From a virus: DNA of 35,907 nt. Shown piece after piece: positions 17,624 to 24,503 of this stretch (position 1 is the stretch's first letter; each line of letters begins with the position of its first letter). The stretch spans positions 1-35,907 of the IMG/VR virus record IMGVR_UViG_3300036826_000542, one strand, 5' to 3'. A program made the position numbers and the translations under genes. The notes beneath the pieces were generated by a model, which had not been told where the DNA came from, searched no databases, and saw nothing but the letters and a program-made list of their open reading frames with translations.

Positions 17624-18556
17624 ATGAGCGCCGCTGGGGTCCAGGAGCTGCGCGGGCACTATGTGCGTCGACTGCCGACGCCGGCCGAGATCGCACGTCG
17701 AGTACCGATCGTCATCACTGAGCGTGATTGTCAGGTTCTGCTCGCGGTGCACTTGCACGGTCTGCTGACGACCGACCTGATCGAGCTGGCGTTCTTTCCG
17801 CCGCGGAATGGAGCACGCTCGTGGTCCTCGTCCAAGGCGTACGAACGTCTGCGCGATCTGTGGCTGTGGGGCTACCTCGAGCGCATCGAGTTGCCCGTCG
17901 CGCGGGTCCTGGGTGGTCGCCGGCCGTTTCTGTACGCGATCGGTCACCAGGCCGTGCCGCTGGTCGAGGCGCGCAGTGGAAGCTGGAGCGCGCCCGTCCA
18001 ACCGCGGCGACTCGATCGGCTCGACCACGTGTTCATTGACCACGATCTCAAAGCCGCGGCGCTGTGGGCGAACATGAAGGTCGAGCTGATCCGTCGTGGT
18101 GGCTGTCGCTGGCTGTGGCTTGGTGAACGCGACCTCAGGGCCAGGCGAATGCGCGTGCGCTCGCCCCAGGGCGACTACTGGCTGCCGTTCCTGCCGGACG
18201 CCTATTTCGAGGTGCTTTATCCAAATGGCGACGTGCAATGTGTCCTGGTCGAGATCGACATGGGGACGCTGACGCTGCGGCGCTTCGGACGCAAGATGCT
18301 GGCGTTCGAGGCAGCACGGGACGAAGATGTGTTCCGCCGTCACTTCAAGCGCGACGACTTCGAGGTCCTGGTGCTGACGCATTCGAACCGCCGCCTGGCG
18401 TCGCTCAGAAACGTCGCTGCCCGGGCAGTGCCTGGCGGGCGCCACGCCGACTACTACCTGGCGACCTTCGACGCGCTCGAGCCGGGTTCGTTTGCTGGCG
18501 CGTGCTGGGAGGACCTGGACGGCGAGACGGTGCAGGGCGTCCTGTACGCCCCGTAG
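17624..18556 (+). CDS. Replication-relaxation family protein
   Basis: 310 residues from ATG 17624. The frame is open upstream, but that part is Arg-rich and lies in the repeat region. An N-terminal winged helix (ITERDCQVLLAVHLHGLLTT, then SKAYERLRDLWLWGYLERI) precedes a central acidic core (RLDHVFIDHDLKAAALW, PDAYFEVLY, LVEIDMGT) of the restriction-endonuclease-like type. This matches the replication-relaxation/MobC-like family found on plasmids and phages, where it is linked to replication or DNA relaxation. The phased repeats immediately upstream are natural candidate targets. Confidence 0.75.
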   Translation: MSAAGVQELRGHYVRRLPTPAEIARRVPIVITERDCQVLLAVHLHGLLTTDLIELAFFPPRNGARSWSSSKAYERLRDLWLWGYLERIELPVARVLGGRRPFLYAIGHQAVPLVEARSGSWSAPVQPRRLDRLDHVFIDHDLKAAALWANMKVELIRRGGCRWLWLGERDLRARRMRVRSPQGDYWLPFLPDAYFEVLYPNGDVQCVLVEIDMGTLTLRRFGRKMLAFEAARDEDVFRRHFKRDDFEVLVLTHSNRRLASLRNVAARAVPGGRHADYYLATFDALEPGSFAGACWEDLDGETVQGVLYAP

Positions 18557-18562
18557 GACCTG

Positions 18563-19006
18563 TCAGCGCCAGAATTGCCACCGTGGGCGCCGTCTAGTCG
18601 CCGCGGCGGCTGCTGAAAGCTCCGCTTCGAGGCGGCCGATCCGCTCGGCCTGTGTCACGACCAGGGCGCGTCTGACTGCCAGTTCCTGCAGCATCGGCGC
18701 GAGGGCGACCTCCAAACGCCTTCGTGCAACCACCCGTGGTATTCCGAGCGCACGGAGTTGTTGCAAAAAGACCCGCAAGCGCTGGCCGGCCTCCCGGTTA
18801 CAACTCGGGTGGGCGATACGTAGATTGGTGTCGCGATTGTCCCCGCCGAGCGCGACGGCGATGATGTGATCGACGTGTGCCTCATCGACTGAGACTGGCT
18901 GTTGGCACAACCCACACCGCCCGAAGTCGCGCGCATGCAAGCGGACCCGGCGCGCACGCGAGAAACTGTGGCGCACCAAGACAACTCCTAGCGCCAGAAC
19001 GCCCAC
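18563..19006 (-). CDS. HNH endonuclease with aromatic C-terminal tail
   Basis: 147 residues from GTG 19006, overlapping the upstream gene by 19 bp. The HNH zinc fold is clear: CGLCQQ, AHVDHIIAVALGG, NLRIAHPSCN. A long helical tail follows (RRRLEVALAPMLQELAVRRA) and ends in RPRWQFWR. The upstream HTH protein ends in KSWWAFWR, a very similar tail. It may nick or cut DNA in concert with that HTH protein. The start could also be an internal GTG. Confidence 0.78.
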   Translation of the reverse strand: MGVLALGVVLVRHSFSRARRVRLHARDFGRCGLCQQPVSVDEAHVDHIIAVALGGDNRDTNLRIAHPSCNREAGQRLRVFLQQLRALGIPRVVARRRLEVALAPMLQELAVRRALVVTQAERIGRLEAELSAAAAATRRRPRWQFWR

Positions 19007-19557
19007 CAGGACTTTCGTCTGGCTGAGGGTGCGGTATCCGCGACAGCGATTTCATCTGCCACCGGCTCGCGCGGTGCCTCGAGCGCCAGGATGCGCTCCT
19101 CGGCCTGGTGCAGTTGCAGGGCAAGCAGTTCGGCGCGTGTTTGCCACATGGCAGCCGCCTCGGCTTTGATCACGACGTCCGCCTGTGCGCGCTCGAGCAG
19201 CTCCAGCGCCCTCAACAACTCGGGTCGGAGTTCGACTGGCGAGTCGTGCACAGCGTGCTTGGCAGCGCTGCTGGGCGTGCCTGGCACGCTATGCCCATTA
19301 ATCCCAGGCGTGCTGGGCACGCTATGCATCGCGTCGATTGCAACACGCCAGACTGGCCCGCGCTCGGTCGGCATCTGCTGGGCCTGGAGCTCGCCGCGCT
19401 TGAGACGCCGGCGGATCGTGTCCACCGAAACACCCAGCGCCGCGGCCGCCTCGGCGATCGTCAGCCAGGTACTGGAGGAGGACTGCTGCGAGGCGTGCTC
19501 GGCATGCTCAGCAGGTTCTTGCACAGCACGCTCGGCGTGCTCGGCAGCATCGTGCAT
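18988..19557 (-). CDS. HTH DNA-binding protein with coiled coil and W-x-F-W-R tail
   Basis: 189 residues from ATG 19557. Residues 1-27 are Ala/Glu/His repeats (AEHAERAVQEPAEHAEHA). Residues about 30-62 form an excisionase/MerR-like HTH (LTIAEAAAALGVSVDTIRRR). A linker with two HSVPxTP copies is followed by a long coiled coil (ELLRALELLERAQADVVIKA) and the tail KSWWAFWR. The architecture suits a dimeric or filament-forming DNA binder. The gene's own DNA carries AGCATGC/AGCACGC repeats at the 5' end and two palindromes inside, so self-regulation is plausible. Confidence 0.75.
   Translation of the reverse strand: MHDAAEHAERAVQEPAEHAEHASQQSSSSTWLTIAEAAAALGVSVDTIRRRLKRGELQAQQMPTERGPVWRVAIDAMHSVPSTPGINGHSVPGTPSSAAKHAVHDSPVELRPELLRALELLERAQADVVIKAEAAAMWQTRAELLALQLHQAEERILALEAPREPVADEIAVADTAPSARRKSWWAFWR
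19275..19322. repeat. Two GCGTGC/GCACGC palindromes 33 bp apart
   Basis: GCGTGCC-T-GGCACGC occupies 19275-19289 and GCGTGC-TGG-GCACGC occupies 19308-19322. They are offset by 33 bp, three times the 11-bp period of the repeats at 17 kb, and share the GGCACGCT core with clusters A and E. They lie in the linker coding region of the HTH gene. Confidence 0.6.
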
Positions 19558-19660
19558 CGCGTGCTACGCATGCTAAGCATGGTGGCGCCTGGCGGGCGGC
19601 GGAGGGCTCGCCACGGTCGCATCACAGGTGGAGAGCAGTCCTCAGATGGATCGTTGGGCG

Positions 19661-19978
19661 TTAGGAGTTTCTTCGGGCACCCCAGTAGAAATTGATGCTC
19701 CCACCGTGGAAATTGATCGTCCCGATCTGGATCACAGGGGCACCCGGACGTGGACGCGGGTGGTAGCCGAGCATTGCGTCGGTGCTCACCTCGAAAAACG
19801 CGGCTAAGCGAACGAGTCGACCCAGCCAGCGTCCACGCGGCGGGCCGTGCTTTTCCCAGCGGGCGATGATGCCGCGGCTGAAGCCGGATCCGAGCTGCTC
19901 GGCGAGTGCGTGCTGACTGAGCTCGTCGTCGTGCACGCAAGCCGCGCAGGGCAGCCGCGGCCTTTTCAGCGGCCTCAT
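19661..19978 (-). CDS. XRE-type regulator, possibly frameshifted at its 5' end
   Basis: About 105 residues from ATG 19978. The Cro/CI-like HTH is visible (LSQHALAEQLG, then SRGIIARWEKHGPPRG), followed by LVRLAAFFEVSTDAMLGY, a typical end of this domain. The start is uncertain. A different frame begins at GTG 20063, coupled to the upstream gene by GTGA, and encodes a sensible helical N-terminus (DEAAEKAAAALRGLRARR) before turning into Arg-rich nonsense. The two parts would make one normal regulator with a +1 shift near 19935. This is a sequencing error, a mutation or a programmed shift. Confidence 0.6.
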   Translation of the reverse strand: MRPLKRPRLPCAACVHDDELSQHALAEQLGSGFSRGIIARWEKHGPPRGRWLGRLVRLAAFFEVSTDAMLGYHPRPRPGAPVIQIGTINFHGGSINFYWGARRNS

Positions 19979-20059
19979 CTCGCGGGCGTGTGCGCCTGGG
20001 CTGACGAAAACCGTCGCGCTGCAGCTGCTGCCATTCGATGTCGAGGTCGTCTGGACCGG

Positions 20060-20254
20060 TCACGCGTGCTCGCCGGGACGTGTCAGGTTGACCTGATCGA
20101 TCGGACAGGCGTATTGGTGCGCGATGAAGGCGGTCTGGCGCTCGACCACGCCCACGGCGGCGGCGAGTTCGGTCTGGTCGAAGGCGATCCTGTACCGCGT
20201 GGCGACCCTACGCTCGGACTGAACCGGCAGTGACGCGTAGGCTGAAGGTGGCAT
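20060..20254 (-). CDS. Small protein, unknown (64 aa)
   Basis: ATG 20254 follows GGGAG at good spacing. The sequence is globular (TRYRIAFDQTELAAAVGVVE, IAHQYACPIDQVNL) and is not recognised. The TGA at 20060 overlaps a downstream GTG, so it belongs to the operon leading to the XRE gene. An A-tract/hairpin lies just upstream. Confidence 0.6.
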   Translation of the reverse strand: MPPSAYASLPVQSERRVATRYRIAFDQTELAAAVGVVERQTAFIAHQYACPIDQVNLTRPGEHA

Positions 20255-20287
20255 CGATCAGTTCTCCCGAAACTGGCGATGTATGGG

Positions 20288-20322
20288 CCCCCGGCGGCCG
20301 ATATCCGACCGGGGGTCTTTTT
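20288..20322 (+). terminator. Stem-loop with T-run on the plus strand
   Basis: CCCCCGG (20288-20294) pairs with CCGGGGG (20309-20315), followed by TCTTTTT. It is terminator-shaped for rightward transcription, but it sits immediately 5' of the leftward gene at 20254, so in that gene's leader it is an A-tract plus hairpin. It is equivalent in layout to the elements at 3530, 31280 and 34174. Confidence 0.7.
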
Positions 20323-20382
20323 CAGTCTACGTCCCACCTTAGCGTGCACCGCCGTGCTCGTCGTAACGCGTAGGTTGGCTCC

Positions 20383-20712
20383 TCATAGTTCGTGCCGCCG
20401 CGCCGCCGCGGTCATACGTTTGAGGAACTTCATCTCGTCCCCCTTTTCGAAGTACGACTGGCTGGCGCGATAGACCCGCCTCCACAGGCGGCGGTCACCG
20501 CGACGCACAAGCAGCGTGCCGACTACGAATAGCGTGCGCTCCTCGCCCTCCACGCCGTGCTCGCCGCAGATCTCGTCGAGCTCCATCGCGGCGGAGGGGC
20601 TGAGTGGTTTCAGTCTGGCCTCGAGCAGCTTTTCGCGAGCCAGGGCCGGCGTGCGGTGATGGCCGCGGAACCAGCGCGCGACCGCCTTCCTGGACAACAG
20701 CCGCCGAGTCAT
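20383..20712 (-). CDS. Basic protein of unknown function
   Basis: 109 residues from ATG 20712, chosen because it overlaps the TGA of the upstream gene (ATGA). It is basic and helical (KAVARWFRGHHRTPALAREK at the start, GDEMKFLKRMTAAARRHEL at the end), with a hydrophobic core strand ERTLFVVGTLLVRR. The N-terminal 30 residues could be a small DNA-binding helical region. No family recognised. Confidence 0.6.
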   Translation of the reverse strand: MTRRLLSRKAVARWFRGHHRTPALAREKLLEARLKPLSPSAAMELDEICGEHGVEGEERTLFVVGTLLVRRGDRRLWRRVYRASQSYFEKGDEMKFLKRMTAAARRHEL

Positions 20713-20954
20713 GGCTGGCAAGCGATGCTACCCGCGTCGCGTCGGACCTGGTCAACGGTGGGGGATGGGCCGAACAACTCGGCCATGCGCAGATCGTGAC
20801 GGCCTTTATCGGTCAGAACGTAGAGGGCGTCGTCGTCCTCGAAGGCCTCGGTGCATGGGCGTAGCCATGCGAGTTGGCCATTGGGCAAGCGCTCGAGCAC
20901 CAGGTCAGTAGGTAGCTGGCCAGCGAGAGTGCTGGCGTTAGACTTCGAGAGCAT
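20709..20954 (-). CDS. Small protein, unknown (81 aa)
   Basis: ATG 20954 is preceded by a near-perfect AGGAGGAA ribosome site, so expression is likely. The sequence (LVLERLPNGQLAWLRPCTEA, then DDALYVLTDKGRHDLRMAEL) suggests a compact winged-helix-like fold, but that is speculative. It is translationally coupled to the gene at 20383-20712. Confidence 0.65.
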   Translation of the reverse strand: MLSKSNASTLAGQLPTDLVLERLPNGQLAWLRPCTEAFEDDDALYVLTDKGRHDLRMAELFGPSPTVDQVRRDAGSIACQP

Positions 20955-21040
20955 CCAATTCCTCCTGGGACGGGTGCGAACTGGCGGCTGGGGTGTCGTA
21001 AGCGCCTCAGCCGTCGATGTGTCTGCAGTACGCGCGCGTG

Positions 21041-21535
21041 TCAGTCAGTGGCGAGGTTCTCCTGAATTGGGAAGTTGAGCCGCGCAAATTCGCCCCAGTG
21101 CTTGCGCGCGGCGGCATCGTAGGCGCGAGCTGCTAGTTCGATCGAGACGTAGTAGCCAAGGGACAAATTCCTGCCGTCAACCGTGATGCGGGCTTGCCAT
21201 GGGTGACCTGTGCACTTCGAGTGAAAGAGGACACCTTTGTAGCCATGCTTGGATTTCGGCCGCTGGTTCTGGTTCTGCTGTGATCGCGTGGCCAGACGCA
21301 GGTTGGCGCGACGGTTGTCGAAGATATCGCCGTTGACATGGTCGACTTCCATACCGTCCGGCGGGGGCAGAATTGCGCGGTGCATGAACACCGCTCGTCG
21401 AGCTGCGCGATATCCGACCATCCGATAGGGATAGGGAGCGTCCGCGCGCGTGGACCATTGCCATTGACTCAAGAGGTCGAAGTCCTCGTCATCGACCAGG
21501 GCAACACCGCCACCACGTAAGCCGATCTCTTTCAC
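21041..21535 (-). CDS. HNH endonuclease with AP2 domain (homing type)
   Basis: 164 residues from GTG 21535, overlapping the upstream stop. An N-terminal HNH part (AVFMHRAILPPPDGMEVDHV, NGDIFDNRRANLRLATRSQQ) is followed by an AP2-like DNA-binding domain (GYKGVLFHSK, WQARITVDGRNLSLGYY, ELAARAYDAAARKHWG). This is the usual layout of free-standing phage homing endonucleases. It lies inside a run of coupled genes, consistent with homing into a cotranscribed block without harm. Confidence 0.88.
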   Translation of the reverse strand: MKEIGLRGGGVALVDDEDFDLLSQWQWSTRADAPYPYRMVGYRAARRAVFMHRAILPPPDGMEVDHVNGDIFDNRRANLRLATRSQQNQNQRPKSKHGYKGVLFHSKCTGHPWQARITVDGRNLSLGYYVSIELAARAYDAAARKHWGEFARLNFPIQENLATD

Positions 21536-21924
21536 GCGTCGCCTCCCTTCTCAAGCCAGGCCAGGATCTTGTCGGCGAGCGGGAACACGTGGTCGACTTT
21601 GACCTCTTCGTGGGTCTGAGCGAACGCGCCGACCAGCTGCGCCGCGGTCTTGATCGCCACCTGGCGGCGAATCTCGCGCGAGCGGTCGTTATCGCCGGAC
21701 GCCGCGCCCTCGTCGAGGACCTGGAGTTCGCGGATGTAGCCGTCGGTGTCAAGGCCCAGGCGCACTGAGGCGCCGCGGCGAGGTTGCGCGAGCGGCGGGT
21801 CAGCGTATTTCGAGAAGTTCAGATAGTCGTCATCGCCGACGAGCTTGAGGCCGCGCGGATTGCTGGATCCAACGATGCCTTCGCGGTGATCGATGACGCG
21901 GCTCCGGTCAGTAGTGGTGGTCAT
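21532..21924 (-). CDS. Probable OB-fold-like DNA-metabolism protein
   Basis: 130 residues from ATG 21924, chosen for its GGGAG ribosome site and its overlap with the 41-residue gene. The N-terminal half looks like a small beta barrel (GLKLVGDDDYLNFSKYADPP, then GASVRLGLDTDGYIRELQVL). The C-terminal half is helical (REIRRQVAIKTAAQLVGAFA, then HVFPLADKILAWLEKGG). Proteins of this shape in phages are often single-strand DNA-binding or recombination accessories. I infer this from shape, not from a recognised family. Confidence 0.6.
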   Translation of the reverse strand: MTTTTDRSRVIDHREGIVGSSNPRGLKLVGDDDYLNFSKYADPPLAQPRRGASVRLGLDTDGYIRELQVLDEGAASGDNDRSREIRRQVAIKTAAQLVGAFAQTHEEVKVDHVFPLADKILAWLEKGGDA

Positions 21925-22046
21925 GACCAGGTCTCCCGCGGCAGTTGGGGTTGGAGAAAGCCGTGCAGCGTCAGGCGATGACCGCAGACAGGGCACGACA
22001 TCGGAGTGGCTAGCTGGCTCGGAGGCGGTGCGACAGCAACGCTCAT
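21921..22046 (-). CDS. 41-aa zinc-finger protein
   Basis: This short frame joins its neighbours by ATGA overlaps on both sides: ATG 22046 within the stop of the 98-residue gene, and its TGA within the start of the gene at 21924. It carries a CPVCGHRLTLH motif, a single zinc knuckle. The double overlap and the zinc motif make it very likely to be real, although it is easily missed because of its size. Confidence 0.7.
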   Translation of the reverse strand: MSVAVAPPPSQLATPMSCPVCGHRLTLHGFLQPQLPRETWS

Positions 22047-22339
22047 GGCAGCAGGTCCGCCCGGGCCGTTTCGTAGGTCAGGTCGATCTTCAGCTCGCGG
22101 TCGAAGTCGTGGCCGGCCAGGAGCGCCAAGACTTCATCGATATCCTCGCGTACGTCCAGGACGCCGGCCTCCTGCTGAAAGAAGAGTCGCGTGCCGTTGA
22201 GCAGGTGGCGGTCGAGCTTGGTGTCGTACTGGCGCCGCGGTTGGACGTAGGCGAGCTGGACCGGGTTGACGTACACGGACAGATAGCCGAGACCGACGGC
22301 GTAGTCGAAACTGGTGAAGCGTGTGAGGTCCACGCTCAT
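22043..22339 (-). CDS. Small protein, unknown (98 aa)
   Basis: From ATG 22339, overlapping the upstream stop. The sequence is globular (FDYAVGLGYLSVYVNPVQLA, then LDRHLLNGTRLFFQQEAGVL) and ends in an acidic helix. It is not recognised. It sits in the middle of the coupled operon between the SWIM protein and the OB-like protein. Confidence 0.65.
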   Translation of the reverse strand: MSVDLTRFTSFDYAVGLGYLSVYVNPVQLAYVQPRRQYDTKLDRHLLNGTRLFFQQEAGVLDVREDIDEVLALLAGHDFDRELKIDLTYETARADLLP

Positions 22340-22542
22340 GGTTCGACCACCAGTTCGGCGAGGCGCTCGACGGCGAGTGAGACAGACGCGACGGCTCGGG
22401 TGAGAGCCTCGGCAGCTGTGGTCAGGCGGGCGATCGCGTCGGTGTCCGCGGCGGCCCAGCATGCGCCGAGCTGCTCGGTTGCGTCGGTCAGGTCGCAGGA
22501 TGCTTTGGTCAGGTACGGCCGAACGATCATGCTCTGATTCAT
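22336..22542 (-). CDS. Small helical protein, unknown (68 aa)
   Basis: From ATG 22542, with ATGA overlaps at both ends. It is almost entirely helical with regular hydrophobic spacing (LTKASCDLTDATEQLGACWA, RLTTAAEALTRAVASVSLAV). It could be a small four-helix or coiled-coil partner of a neighbouring protein. No family recognised. Confidence 0.65.
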   Translation of the reverse strand: MNQSMIVRPYLTKASCDLTDATEQLGACWAAADTDAIARLTTAAEALTRAVASVSLAVERLAELVVEP

Positions 22543-23102
22543 CGGTCAGTCCCCTCGAAGTTGGAGAAGATGTCGGCATAGCGGTCGGCCAGCCGGCGAT
22601 CCTCGGCACGTCGCCAGGAGATCTCGCCGTCTTCCTCGCGGACCATCTCGAGGACCGGCTTTCGTTCAGCCAGTGGCGTGCCGAGGATGCGCGCGAGCTC
22701 GGGATGTGCCTCGCGGGTCAGCGGGTTCGAGTCAGCGCTGTCACCTTCGGCGACGGACGTAGCGGCCGGCTCGTGCTCGGCGAGGCGTTGCTCGAGGACC
22801 TGGCGGAGCCCGTCGACGGTGTCGCTCGCGGGTTGTGGCTGTGGCTCAGATGCTCGGGCGATCGCCTCGAGCCGATAGGCCGTGACGTGTTTGCAGGCGA
22901 GCTGGCGGCGGCGGAAGTCGTAGCAGGAGCAGGTGACGCCATCGGTCCAGTGGTAGAGGCCGCGTTTGGTCTGCGACGGGATGCCGACGGGGCGGCGGCC
23001 GTCGATGAGGCGATCGGGCCGCAGCCATTGGCCGCTATCGGCGGCGATCAGGATGGCTTTTGCGTGGCGTTGTTCGGAGCTGGTGAGCGTGACGGTGGTC
23101 AT
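22539..23102 (-). CDS. SWIM zinc-finger protein
   Basis: 187 residues from ATG 23102. The SWIM pattern CxCx(n)CxH is clear in VTCSCYDFRRRQLACKHVTA (residues about 56-75); such fingers bind DNA or protein. The first 50 residues (ILIAADSGQWLRPDRLIDGR) look like a small folded lead-in, and the C-terminal half is acidic and probably flexible. It is the first gene of the leftward operon and is transcribed from the AT-rich divergent region at 23103-23222. Confidence 0.75.
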   Translation of the reverse strand: MTTVTLTSSEQRHAKAILIAADSGQWLRPDRLIDGRRPVGIPSQTKRGLYHWTDGVTCSCYDFRRRQLACKHVTAYRLEAIARASEPQPQPASDTVDGLRQVLEQRLAEHEPAATSVAEGDSADSNPLTREAHPELARILGTPLAERKPVLEMVREEDGEISWRRAEDRRLADRYADIFSNFEGTDR

Positions 23103-23222
23103 CGGCGTGGAGTCTCGGGAGTCCTTATTGGCCTTCTATCTAGTTCTATCTTATCCTATAGTGTATGATCTCGTCAATAGATTGGACATGACTTGTGACC
23201 GTATCTCGTACTGTCTCGCCGT
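23103..23222. promoter_or_regulatory. Divergent promoter/operator region
   Basis: The most AT-rich stretch of this part of the window separates the leftward operon from the rightward HTH gene. Minus strand: TTGACG (23172-23177) and GATAAG (23150-23155) are 16 bp apart, a good promoter. Plus strand: TTGGCC near 23129 with TATCCT near 23153. TTCTATC repeats at 23134 and 23144 (10-bp spacing), followed by TCCTATA, could be operators that control both directions. Confidence 0.65.
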
Positions 23223-23420
23223 ATGATGTCGGCCATGGCGGAGCGCGTCCTCAAGGTCTCGGAGGCAGCAGACCAACTGCGTGTTCCAGAGGCGACAGTG
23301 CGCCGCTGGATCCGAGAGGGGAAGCTGCAGGCGACAATGCTCGGAGGAACGAAGACGGGTTACCGAATACCCGAGTCAGAGATTGCCCGGCTGCTCGCGC
23401 CGCGGGACACATCTAGGTGA
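23223..23420 (+). CDS. Excisionase-like HTH protein
   Basis: 65 residues. ATG 23223, 23226 or 23235 are all possible and none has a strong ribosome site. The whole protein is one MerR/excisionase-type HTH with wing: LKVSEAADQLRVPEATVRRW, REGKLQATMLGGTKTGYRIP. It is divergent from the SWIM operon, so it is the natural candidate for the regulator that binds the repeats between them. It may also act as an excisionase for the recombinase at 24770. Confidence 0.78.
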   Translation: MMSAMAERVLKVSEAADQLRVPEATVRRWIREGKLQATMLGGTKTGYRIPESEIARLLAPRDTSR

Positions 23421-23445
23421 TTCAGATCTCGACGTGGCTCAGCCG

Positions 23446-23832
23446 ATGACGCCTTTGCGCAGCCCCAGCCCGACAGCACAGGCAAGTGGCGCGGTAGCCC
23501 GTGCTATTCGCGAGGGCAAACTTGTGCGACCTTCTGTCTGCGAGCAGTGCGGTAAGTCCGCGCGCCTGGACGCGGCTCACTATGACTACGCACGGCCACT
23601 GGACGTGCGCTGGCTGTGTCGCGGTTGCCACGTGGCCTGGGACCGTGCTGAGCCTAAAGGCGGGGTTTCACCAGGGGCCGTGACGGTACGTCTGCCGACC
23701 ACGCTGCTCGAGCGCCTTCGGCGAGTCGCAGACGAGCAAGACCGCTCGCTCAATGCCCAGGTCGTGCGGGCCATGCGTGAATGGCTGGAGGACTACCAAT
23801 CACGTTCGTCAGCTGCGGCCGAACCGAAATAG
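23446..23832 (+). CDS. HNH-like zinc finger fused to a ribbon-helix-helix domain
   Basis: 128 residues from ATG 23446. Residues about 30-70 carry CEQCGKSARLDAAHYDY and WLCRGCHVAWD, a treble-clef zinc fold of HNH type. The usual catalytic DH is replaced by AH, so it may bind rather than cut. Residues about 80-120 are Arc-like (AVTVRLPTTLLERLRRVADE, then SLNAQVVRAMREWLEDY). The fusion suggests a DNA-binding regulator or partition protein with two binding surfaces. Confidence 0.7.
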   Translation: MTPLRSPSPTAQASGAVARAIREGKLVRPSVCEQCGKSARLDAAHYDYARPLDVRWLCRGCHVAWDRAEPKGGVSPGAVTVRLPTTLLERLRRVADEQDRSLNAQVVRAMREWLEDYQSRSSAAAEPK

Positions 23833-23856
23833 CTGCGCCGTCCAGGAGCTCGAGCC

Positions 23857-24087
23857 ATGACCACCCTGCCAGCTTTTACCCGTGACCCTGACGTCCACAG
23901 CGGAGCAGCGGTGTTCCCAGGCACGCGCGTGCCGATCTACATCCTGTTCGACTACCTGATGAGCGACGACGAGGATGGACTGGCCCAGTTCCTCGAAGAC
24001 TACGACCACATCTCGCGCGAGGCTGTGAACGCTGTCCTCGAGTGCGCCAAACATGTGCTCACCGATCCGGACGACCTGGAGGATTGA
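23857..24087 (+). CDS. DUF433 antitoxin
   Basis: 76 residues from ATG 23857 with an AGGAG ribosome site. It matches the DUF433/VapB-like pattern: a short lead with DPDVHSGAAVFPGTRVPIY, then an HTH-like part (YLMSDDEDGLAQFLEDYDHI, SREAVNAVLECAKHVL). It is paired with the DUF5615 gene downstream and should neutralise it and repress the operon. Confidence 0.85.
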   Translation: MTTLPAFTRDPDVHSGAAVFPGTRVPIYILFDYLMSDDEDGLAQFLEDYDHISREAVNAVLECAKHVLTDPDDLED

Positions 24088-24437
24088 GCTCCGTAGTACG
24101 GAGCGTGCTCGTCGATGAGGACCTTCCGCCACGCCTGTCGTCCGCGCTGGCAGCCGAGCTCGGCGAGGACGTTCGCTGCTCATCAGTCCGACGTGAGGGC
24201 TGGAGTGGACTCAAAAACGGAGCACTCCTGGCACGCATGACCGAGCACGGTTTCACCATCCTGGTCACCGCGGACCGCAACATCGTGCGTCAGCAGCCGC
24301 TGGCGAGACTCAACCTGGCCACCGTGGTGGTCACCCGACCATTGCAGCGTGCTGCGGTGCTCGCCCGTGTGGCCGCCATCGCTCAGGCGATCCGCGAGGT
24401 GCAGGCTGGTGCCAGCATCGAAGTTCACGCGGCATGA
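24084..24437 (+). CDS. DUF5615 PIN-like toxin
   Basis: 117 residues from TTG 24084, which overlaps the antitoxin stop (TTGA); GTG 24105 is an alternative. The PIN/Mut7-C-like fold shows in VLVDEDLPPRLSSALAAEL (first acidic residues) and HGFTILVTADRNIVRQQPLA. Such proteins are predicted ribonucleases kept silent by DUF433 partners. It probably stabilises the element in its host. Confidence 0.8.
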   Translation: MSSVVRSVLVDEDLPPRLSSALAAELGEDVRCSSVRREGWSGLKNGALLARMTEHGFTILVTADRNIVRQQPLARLNLATVVVTRPLQRAAVLARVAAIAQAIREVQAGASIEVHAA

Positions 24438-24503
24438 GCACCCCAACCGCTCGCGTGACATCCGGTTCTTCACGATATCCGCGCGCGAAATGGCGCCAGG
24501 TGA

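Noticed and set aside
19461-20063. Full 200-codon minus-strand frame from GTG 20063
   Set aside because: Only the first 45 or so residues look like protein. The rest is Arg/Pro-rich shadow of the XRE frame, so I treat it as the possible 5' part of that regulator.
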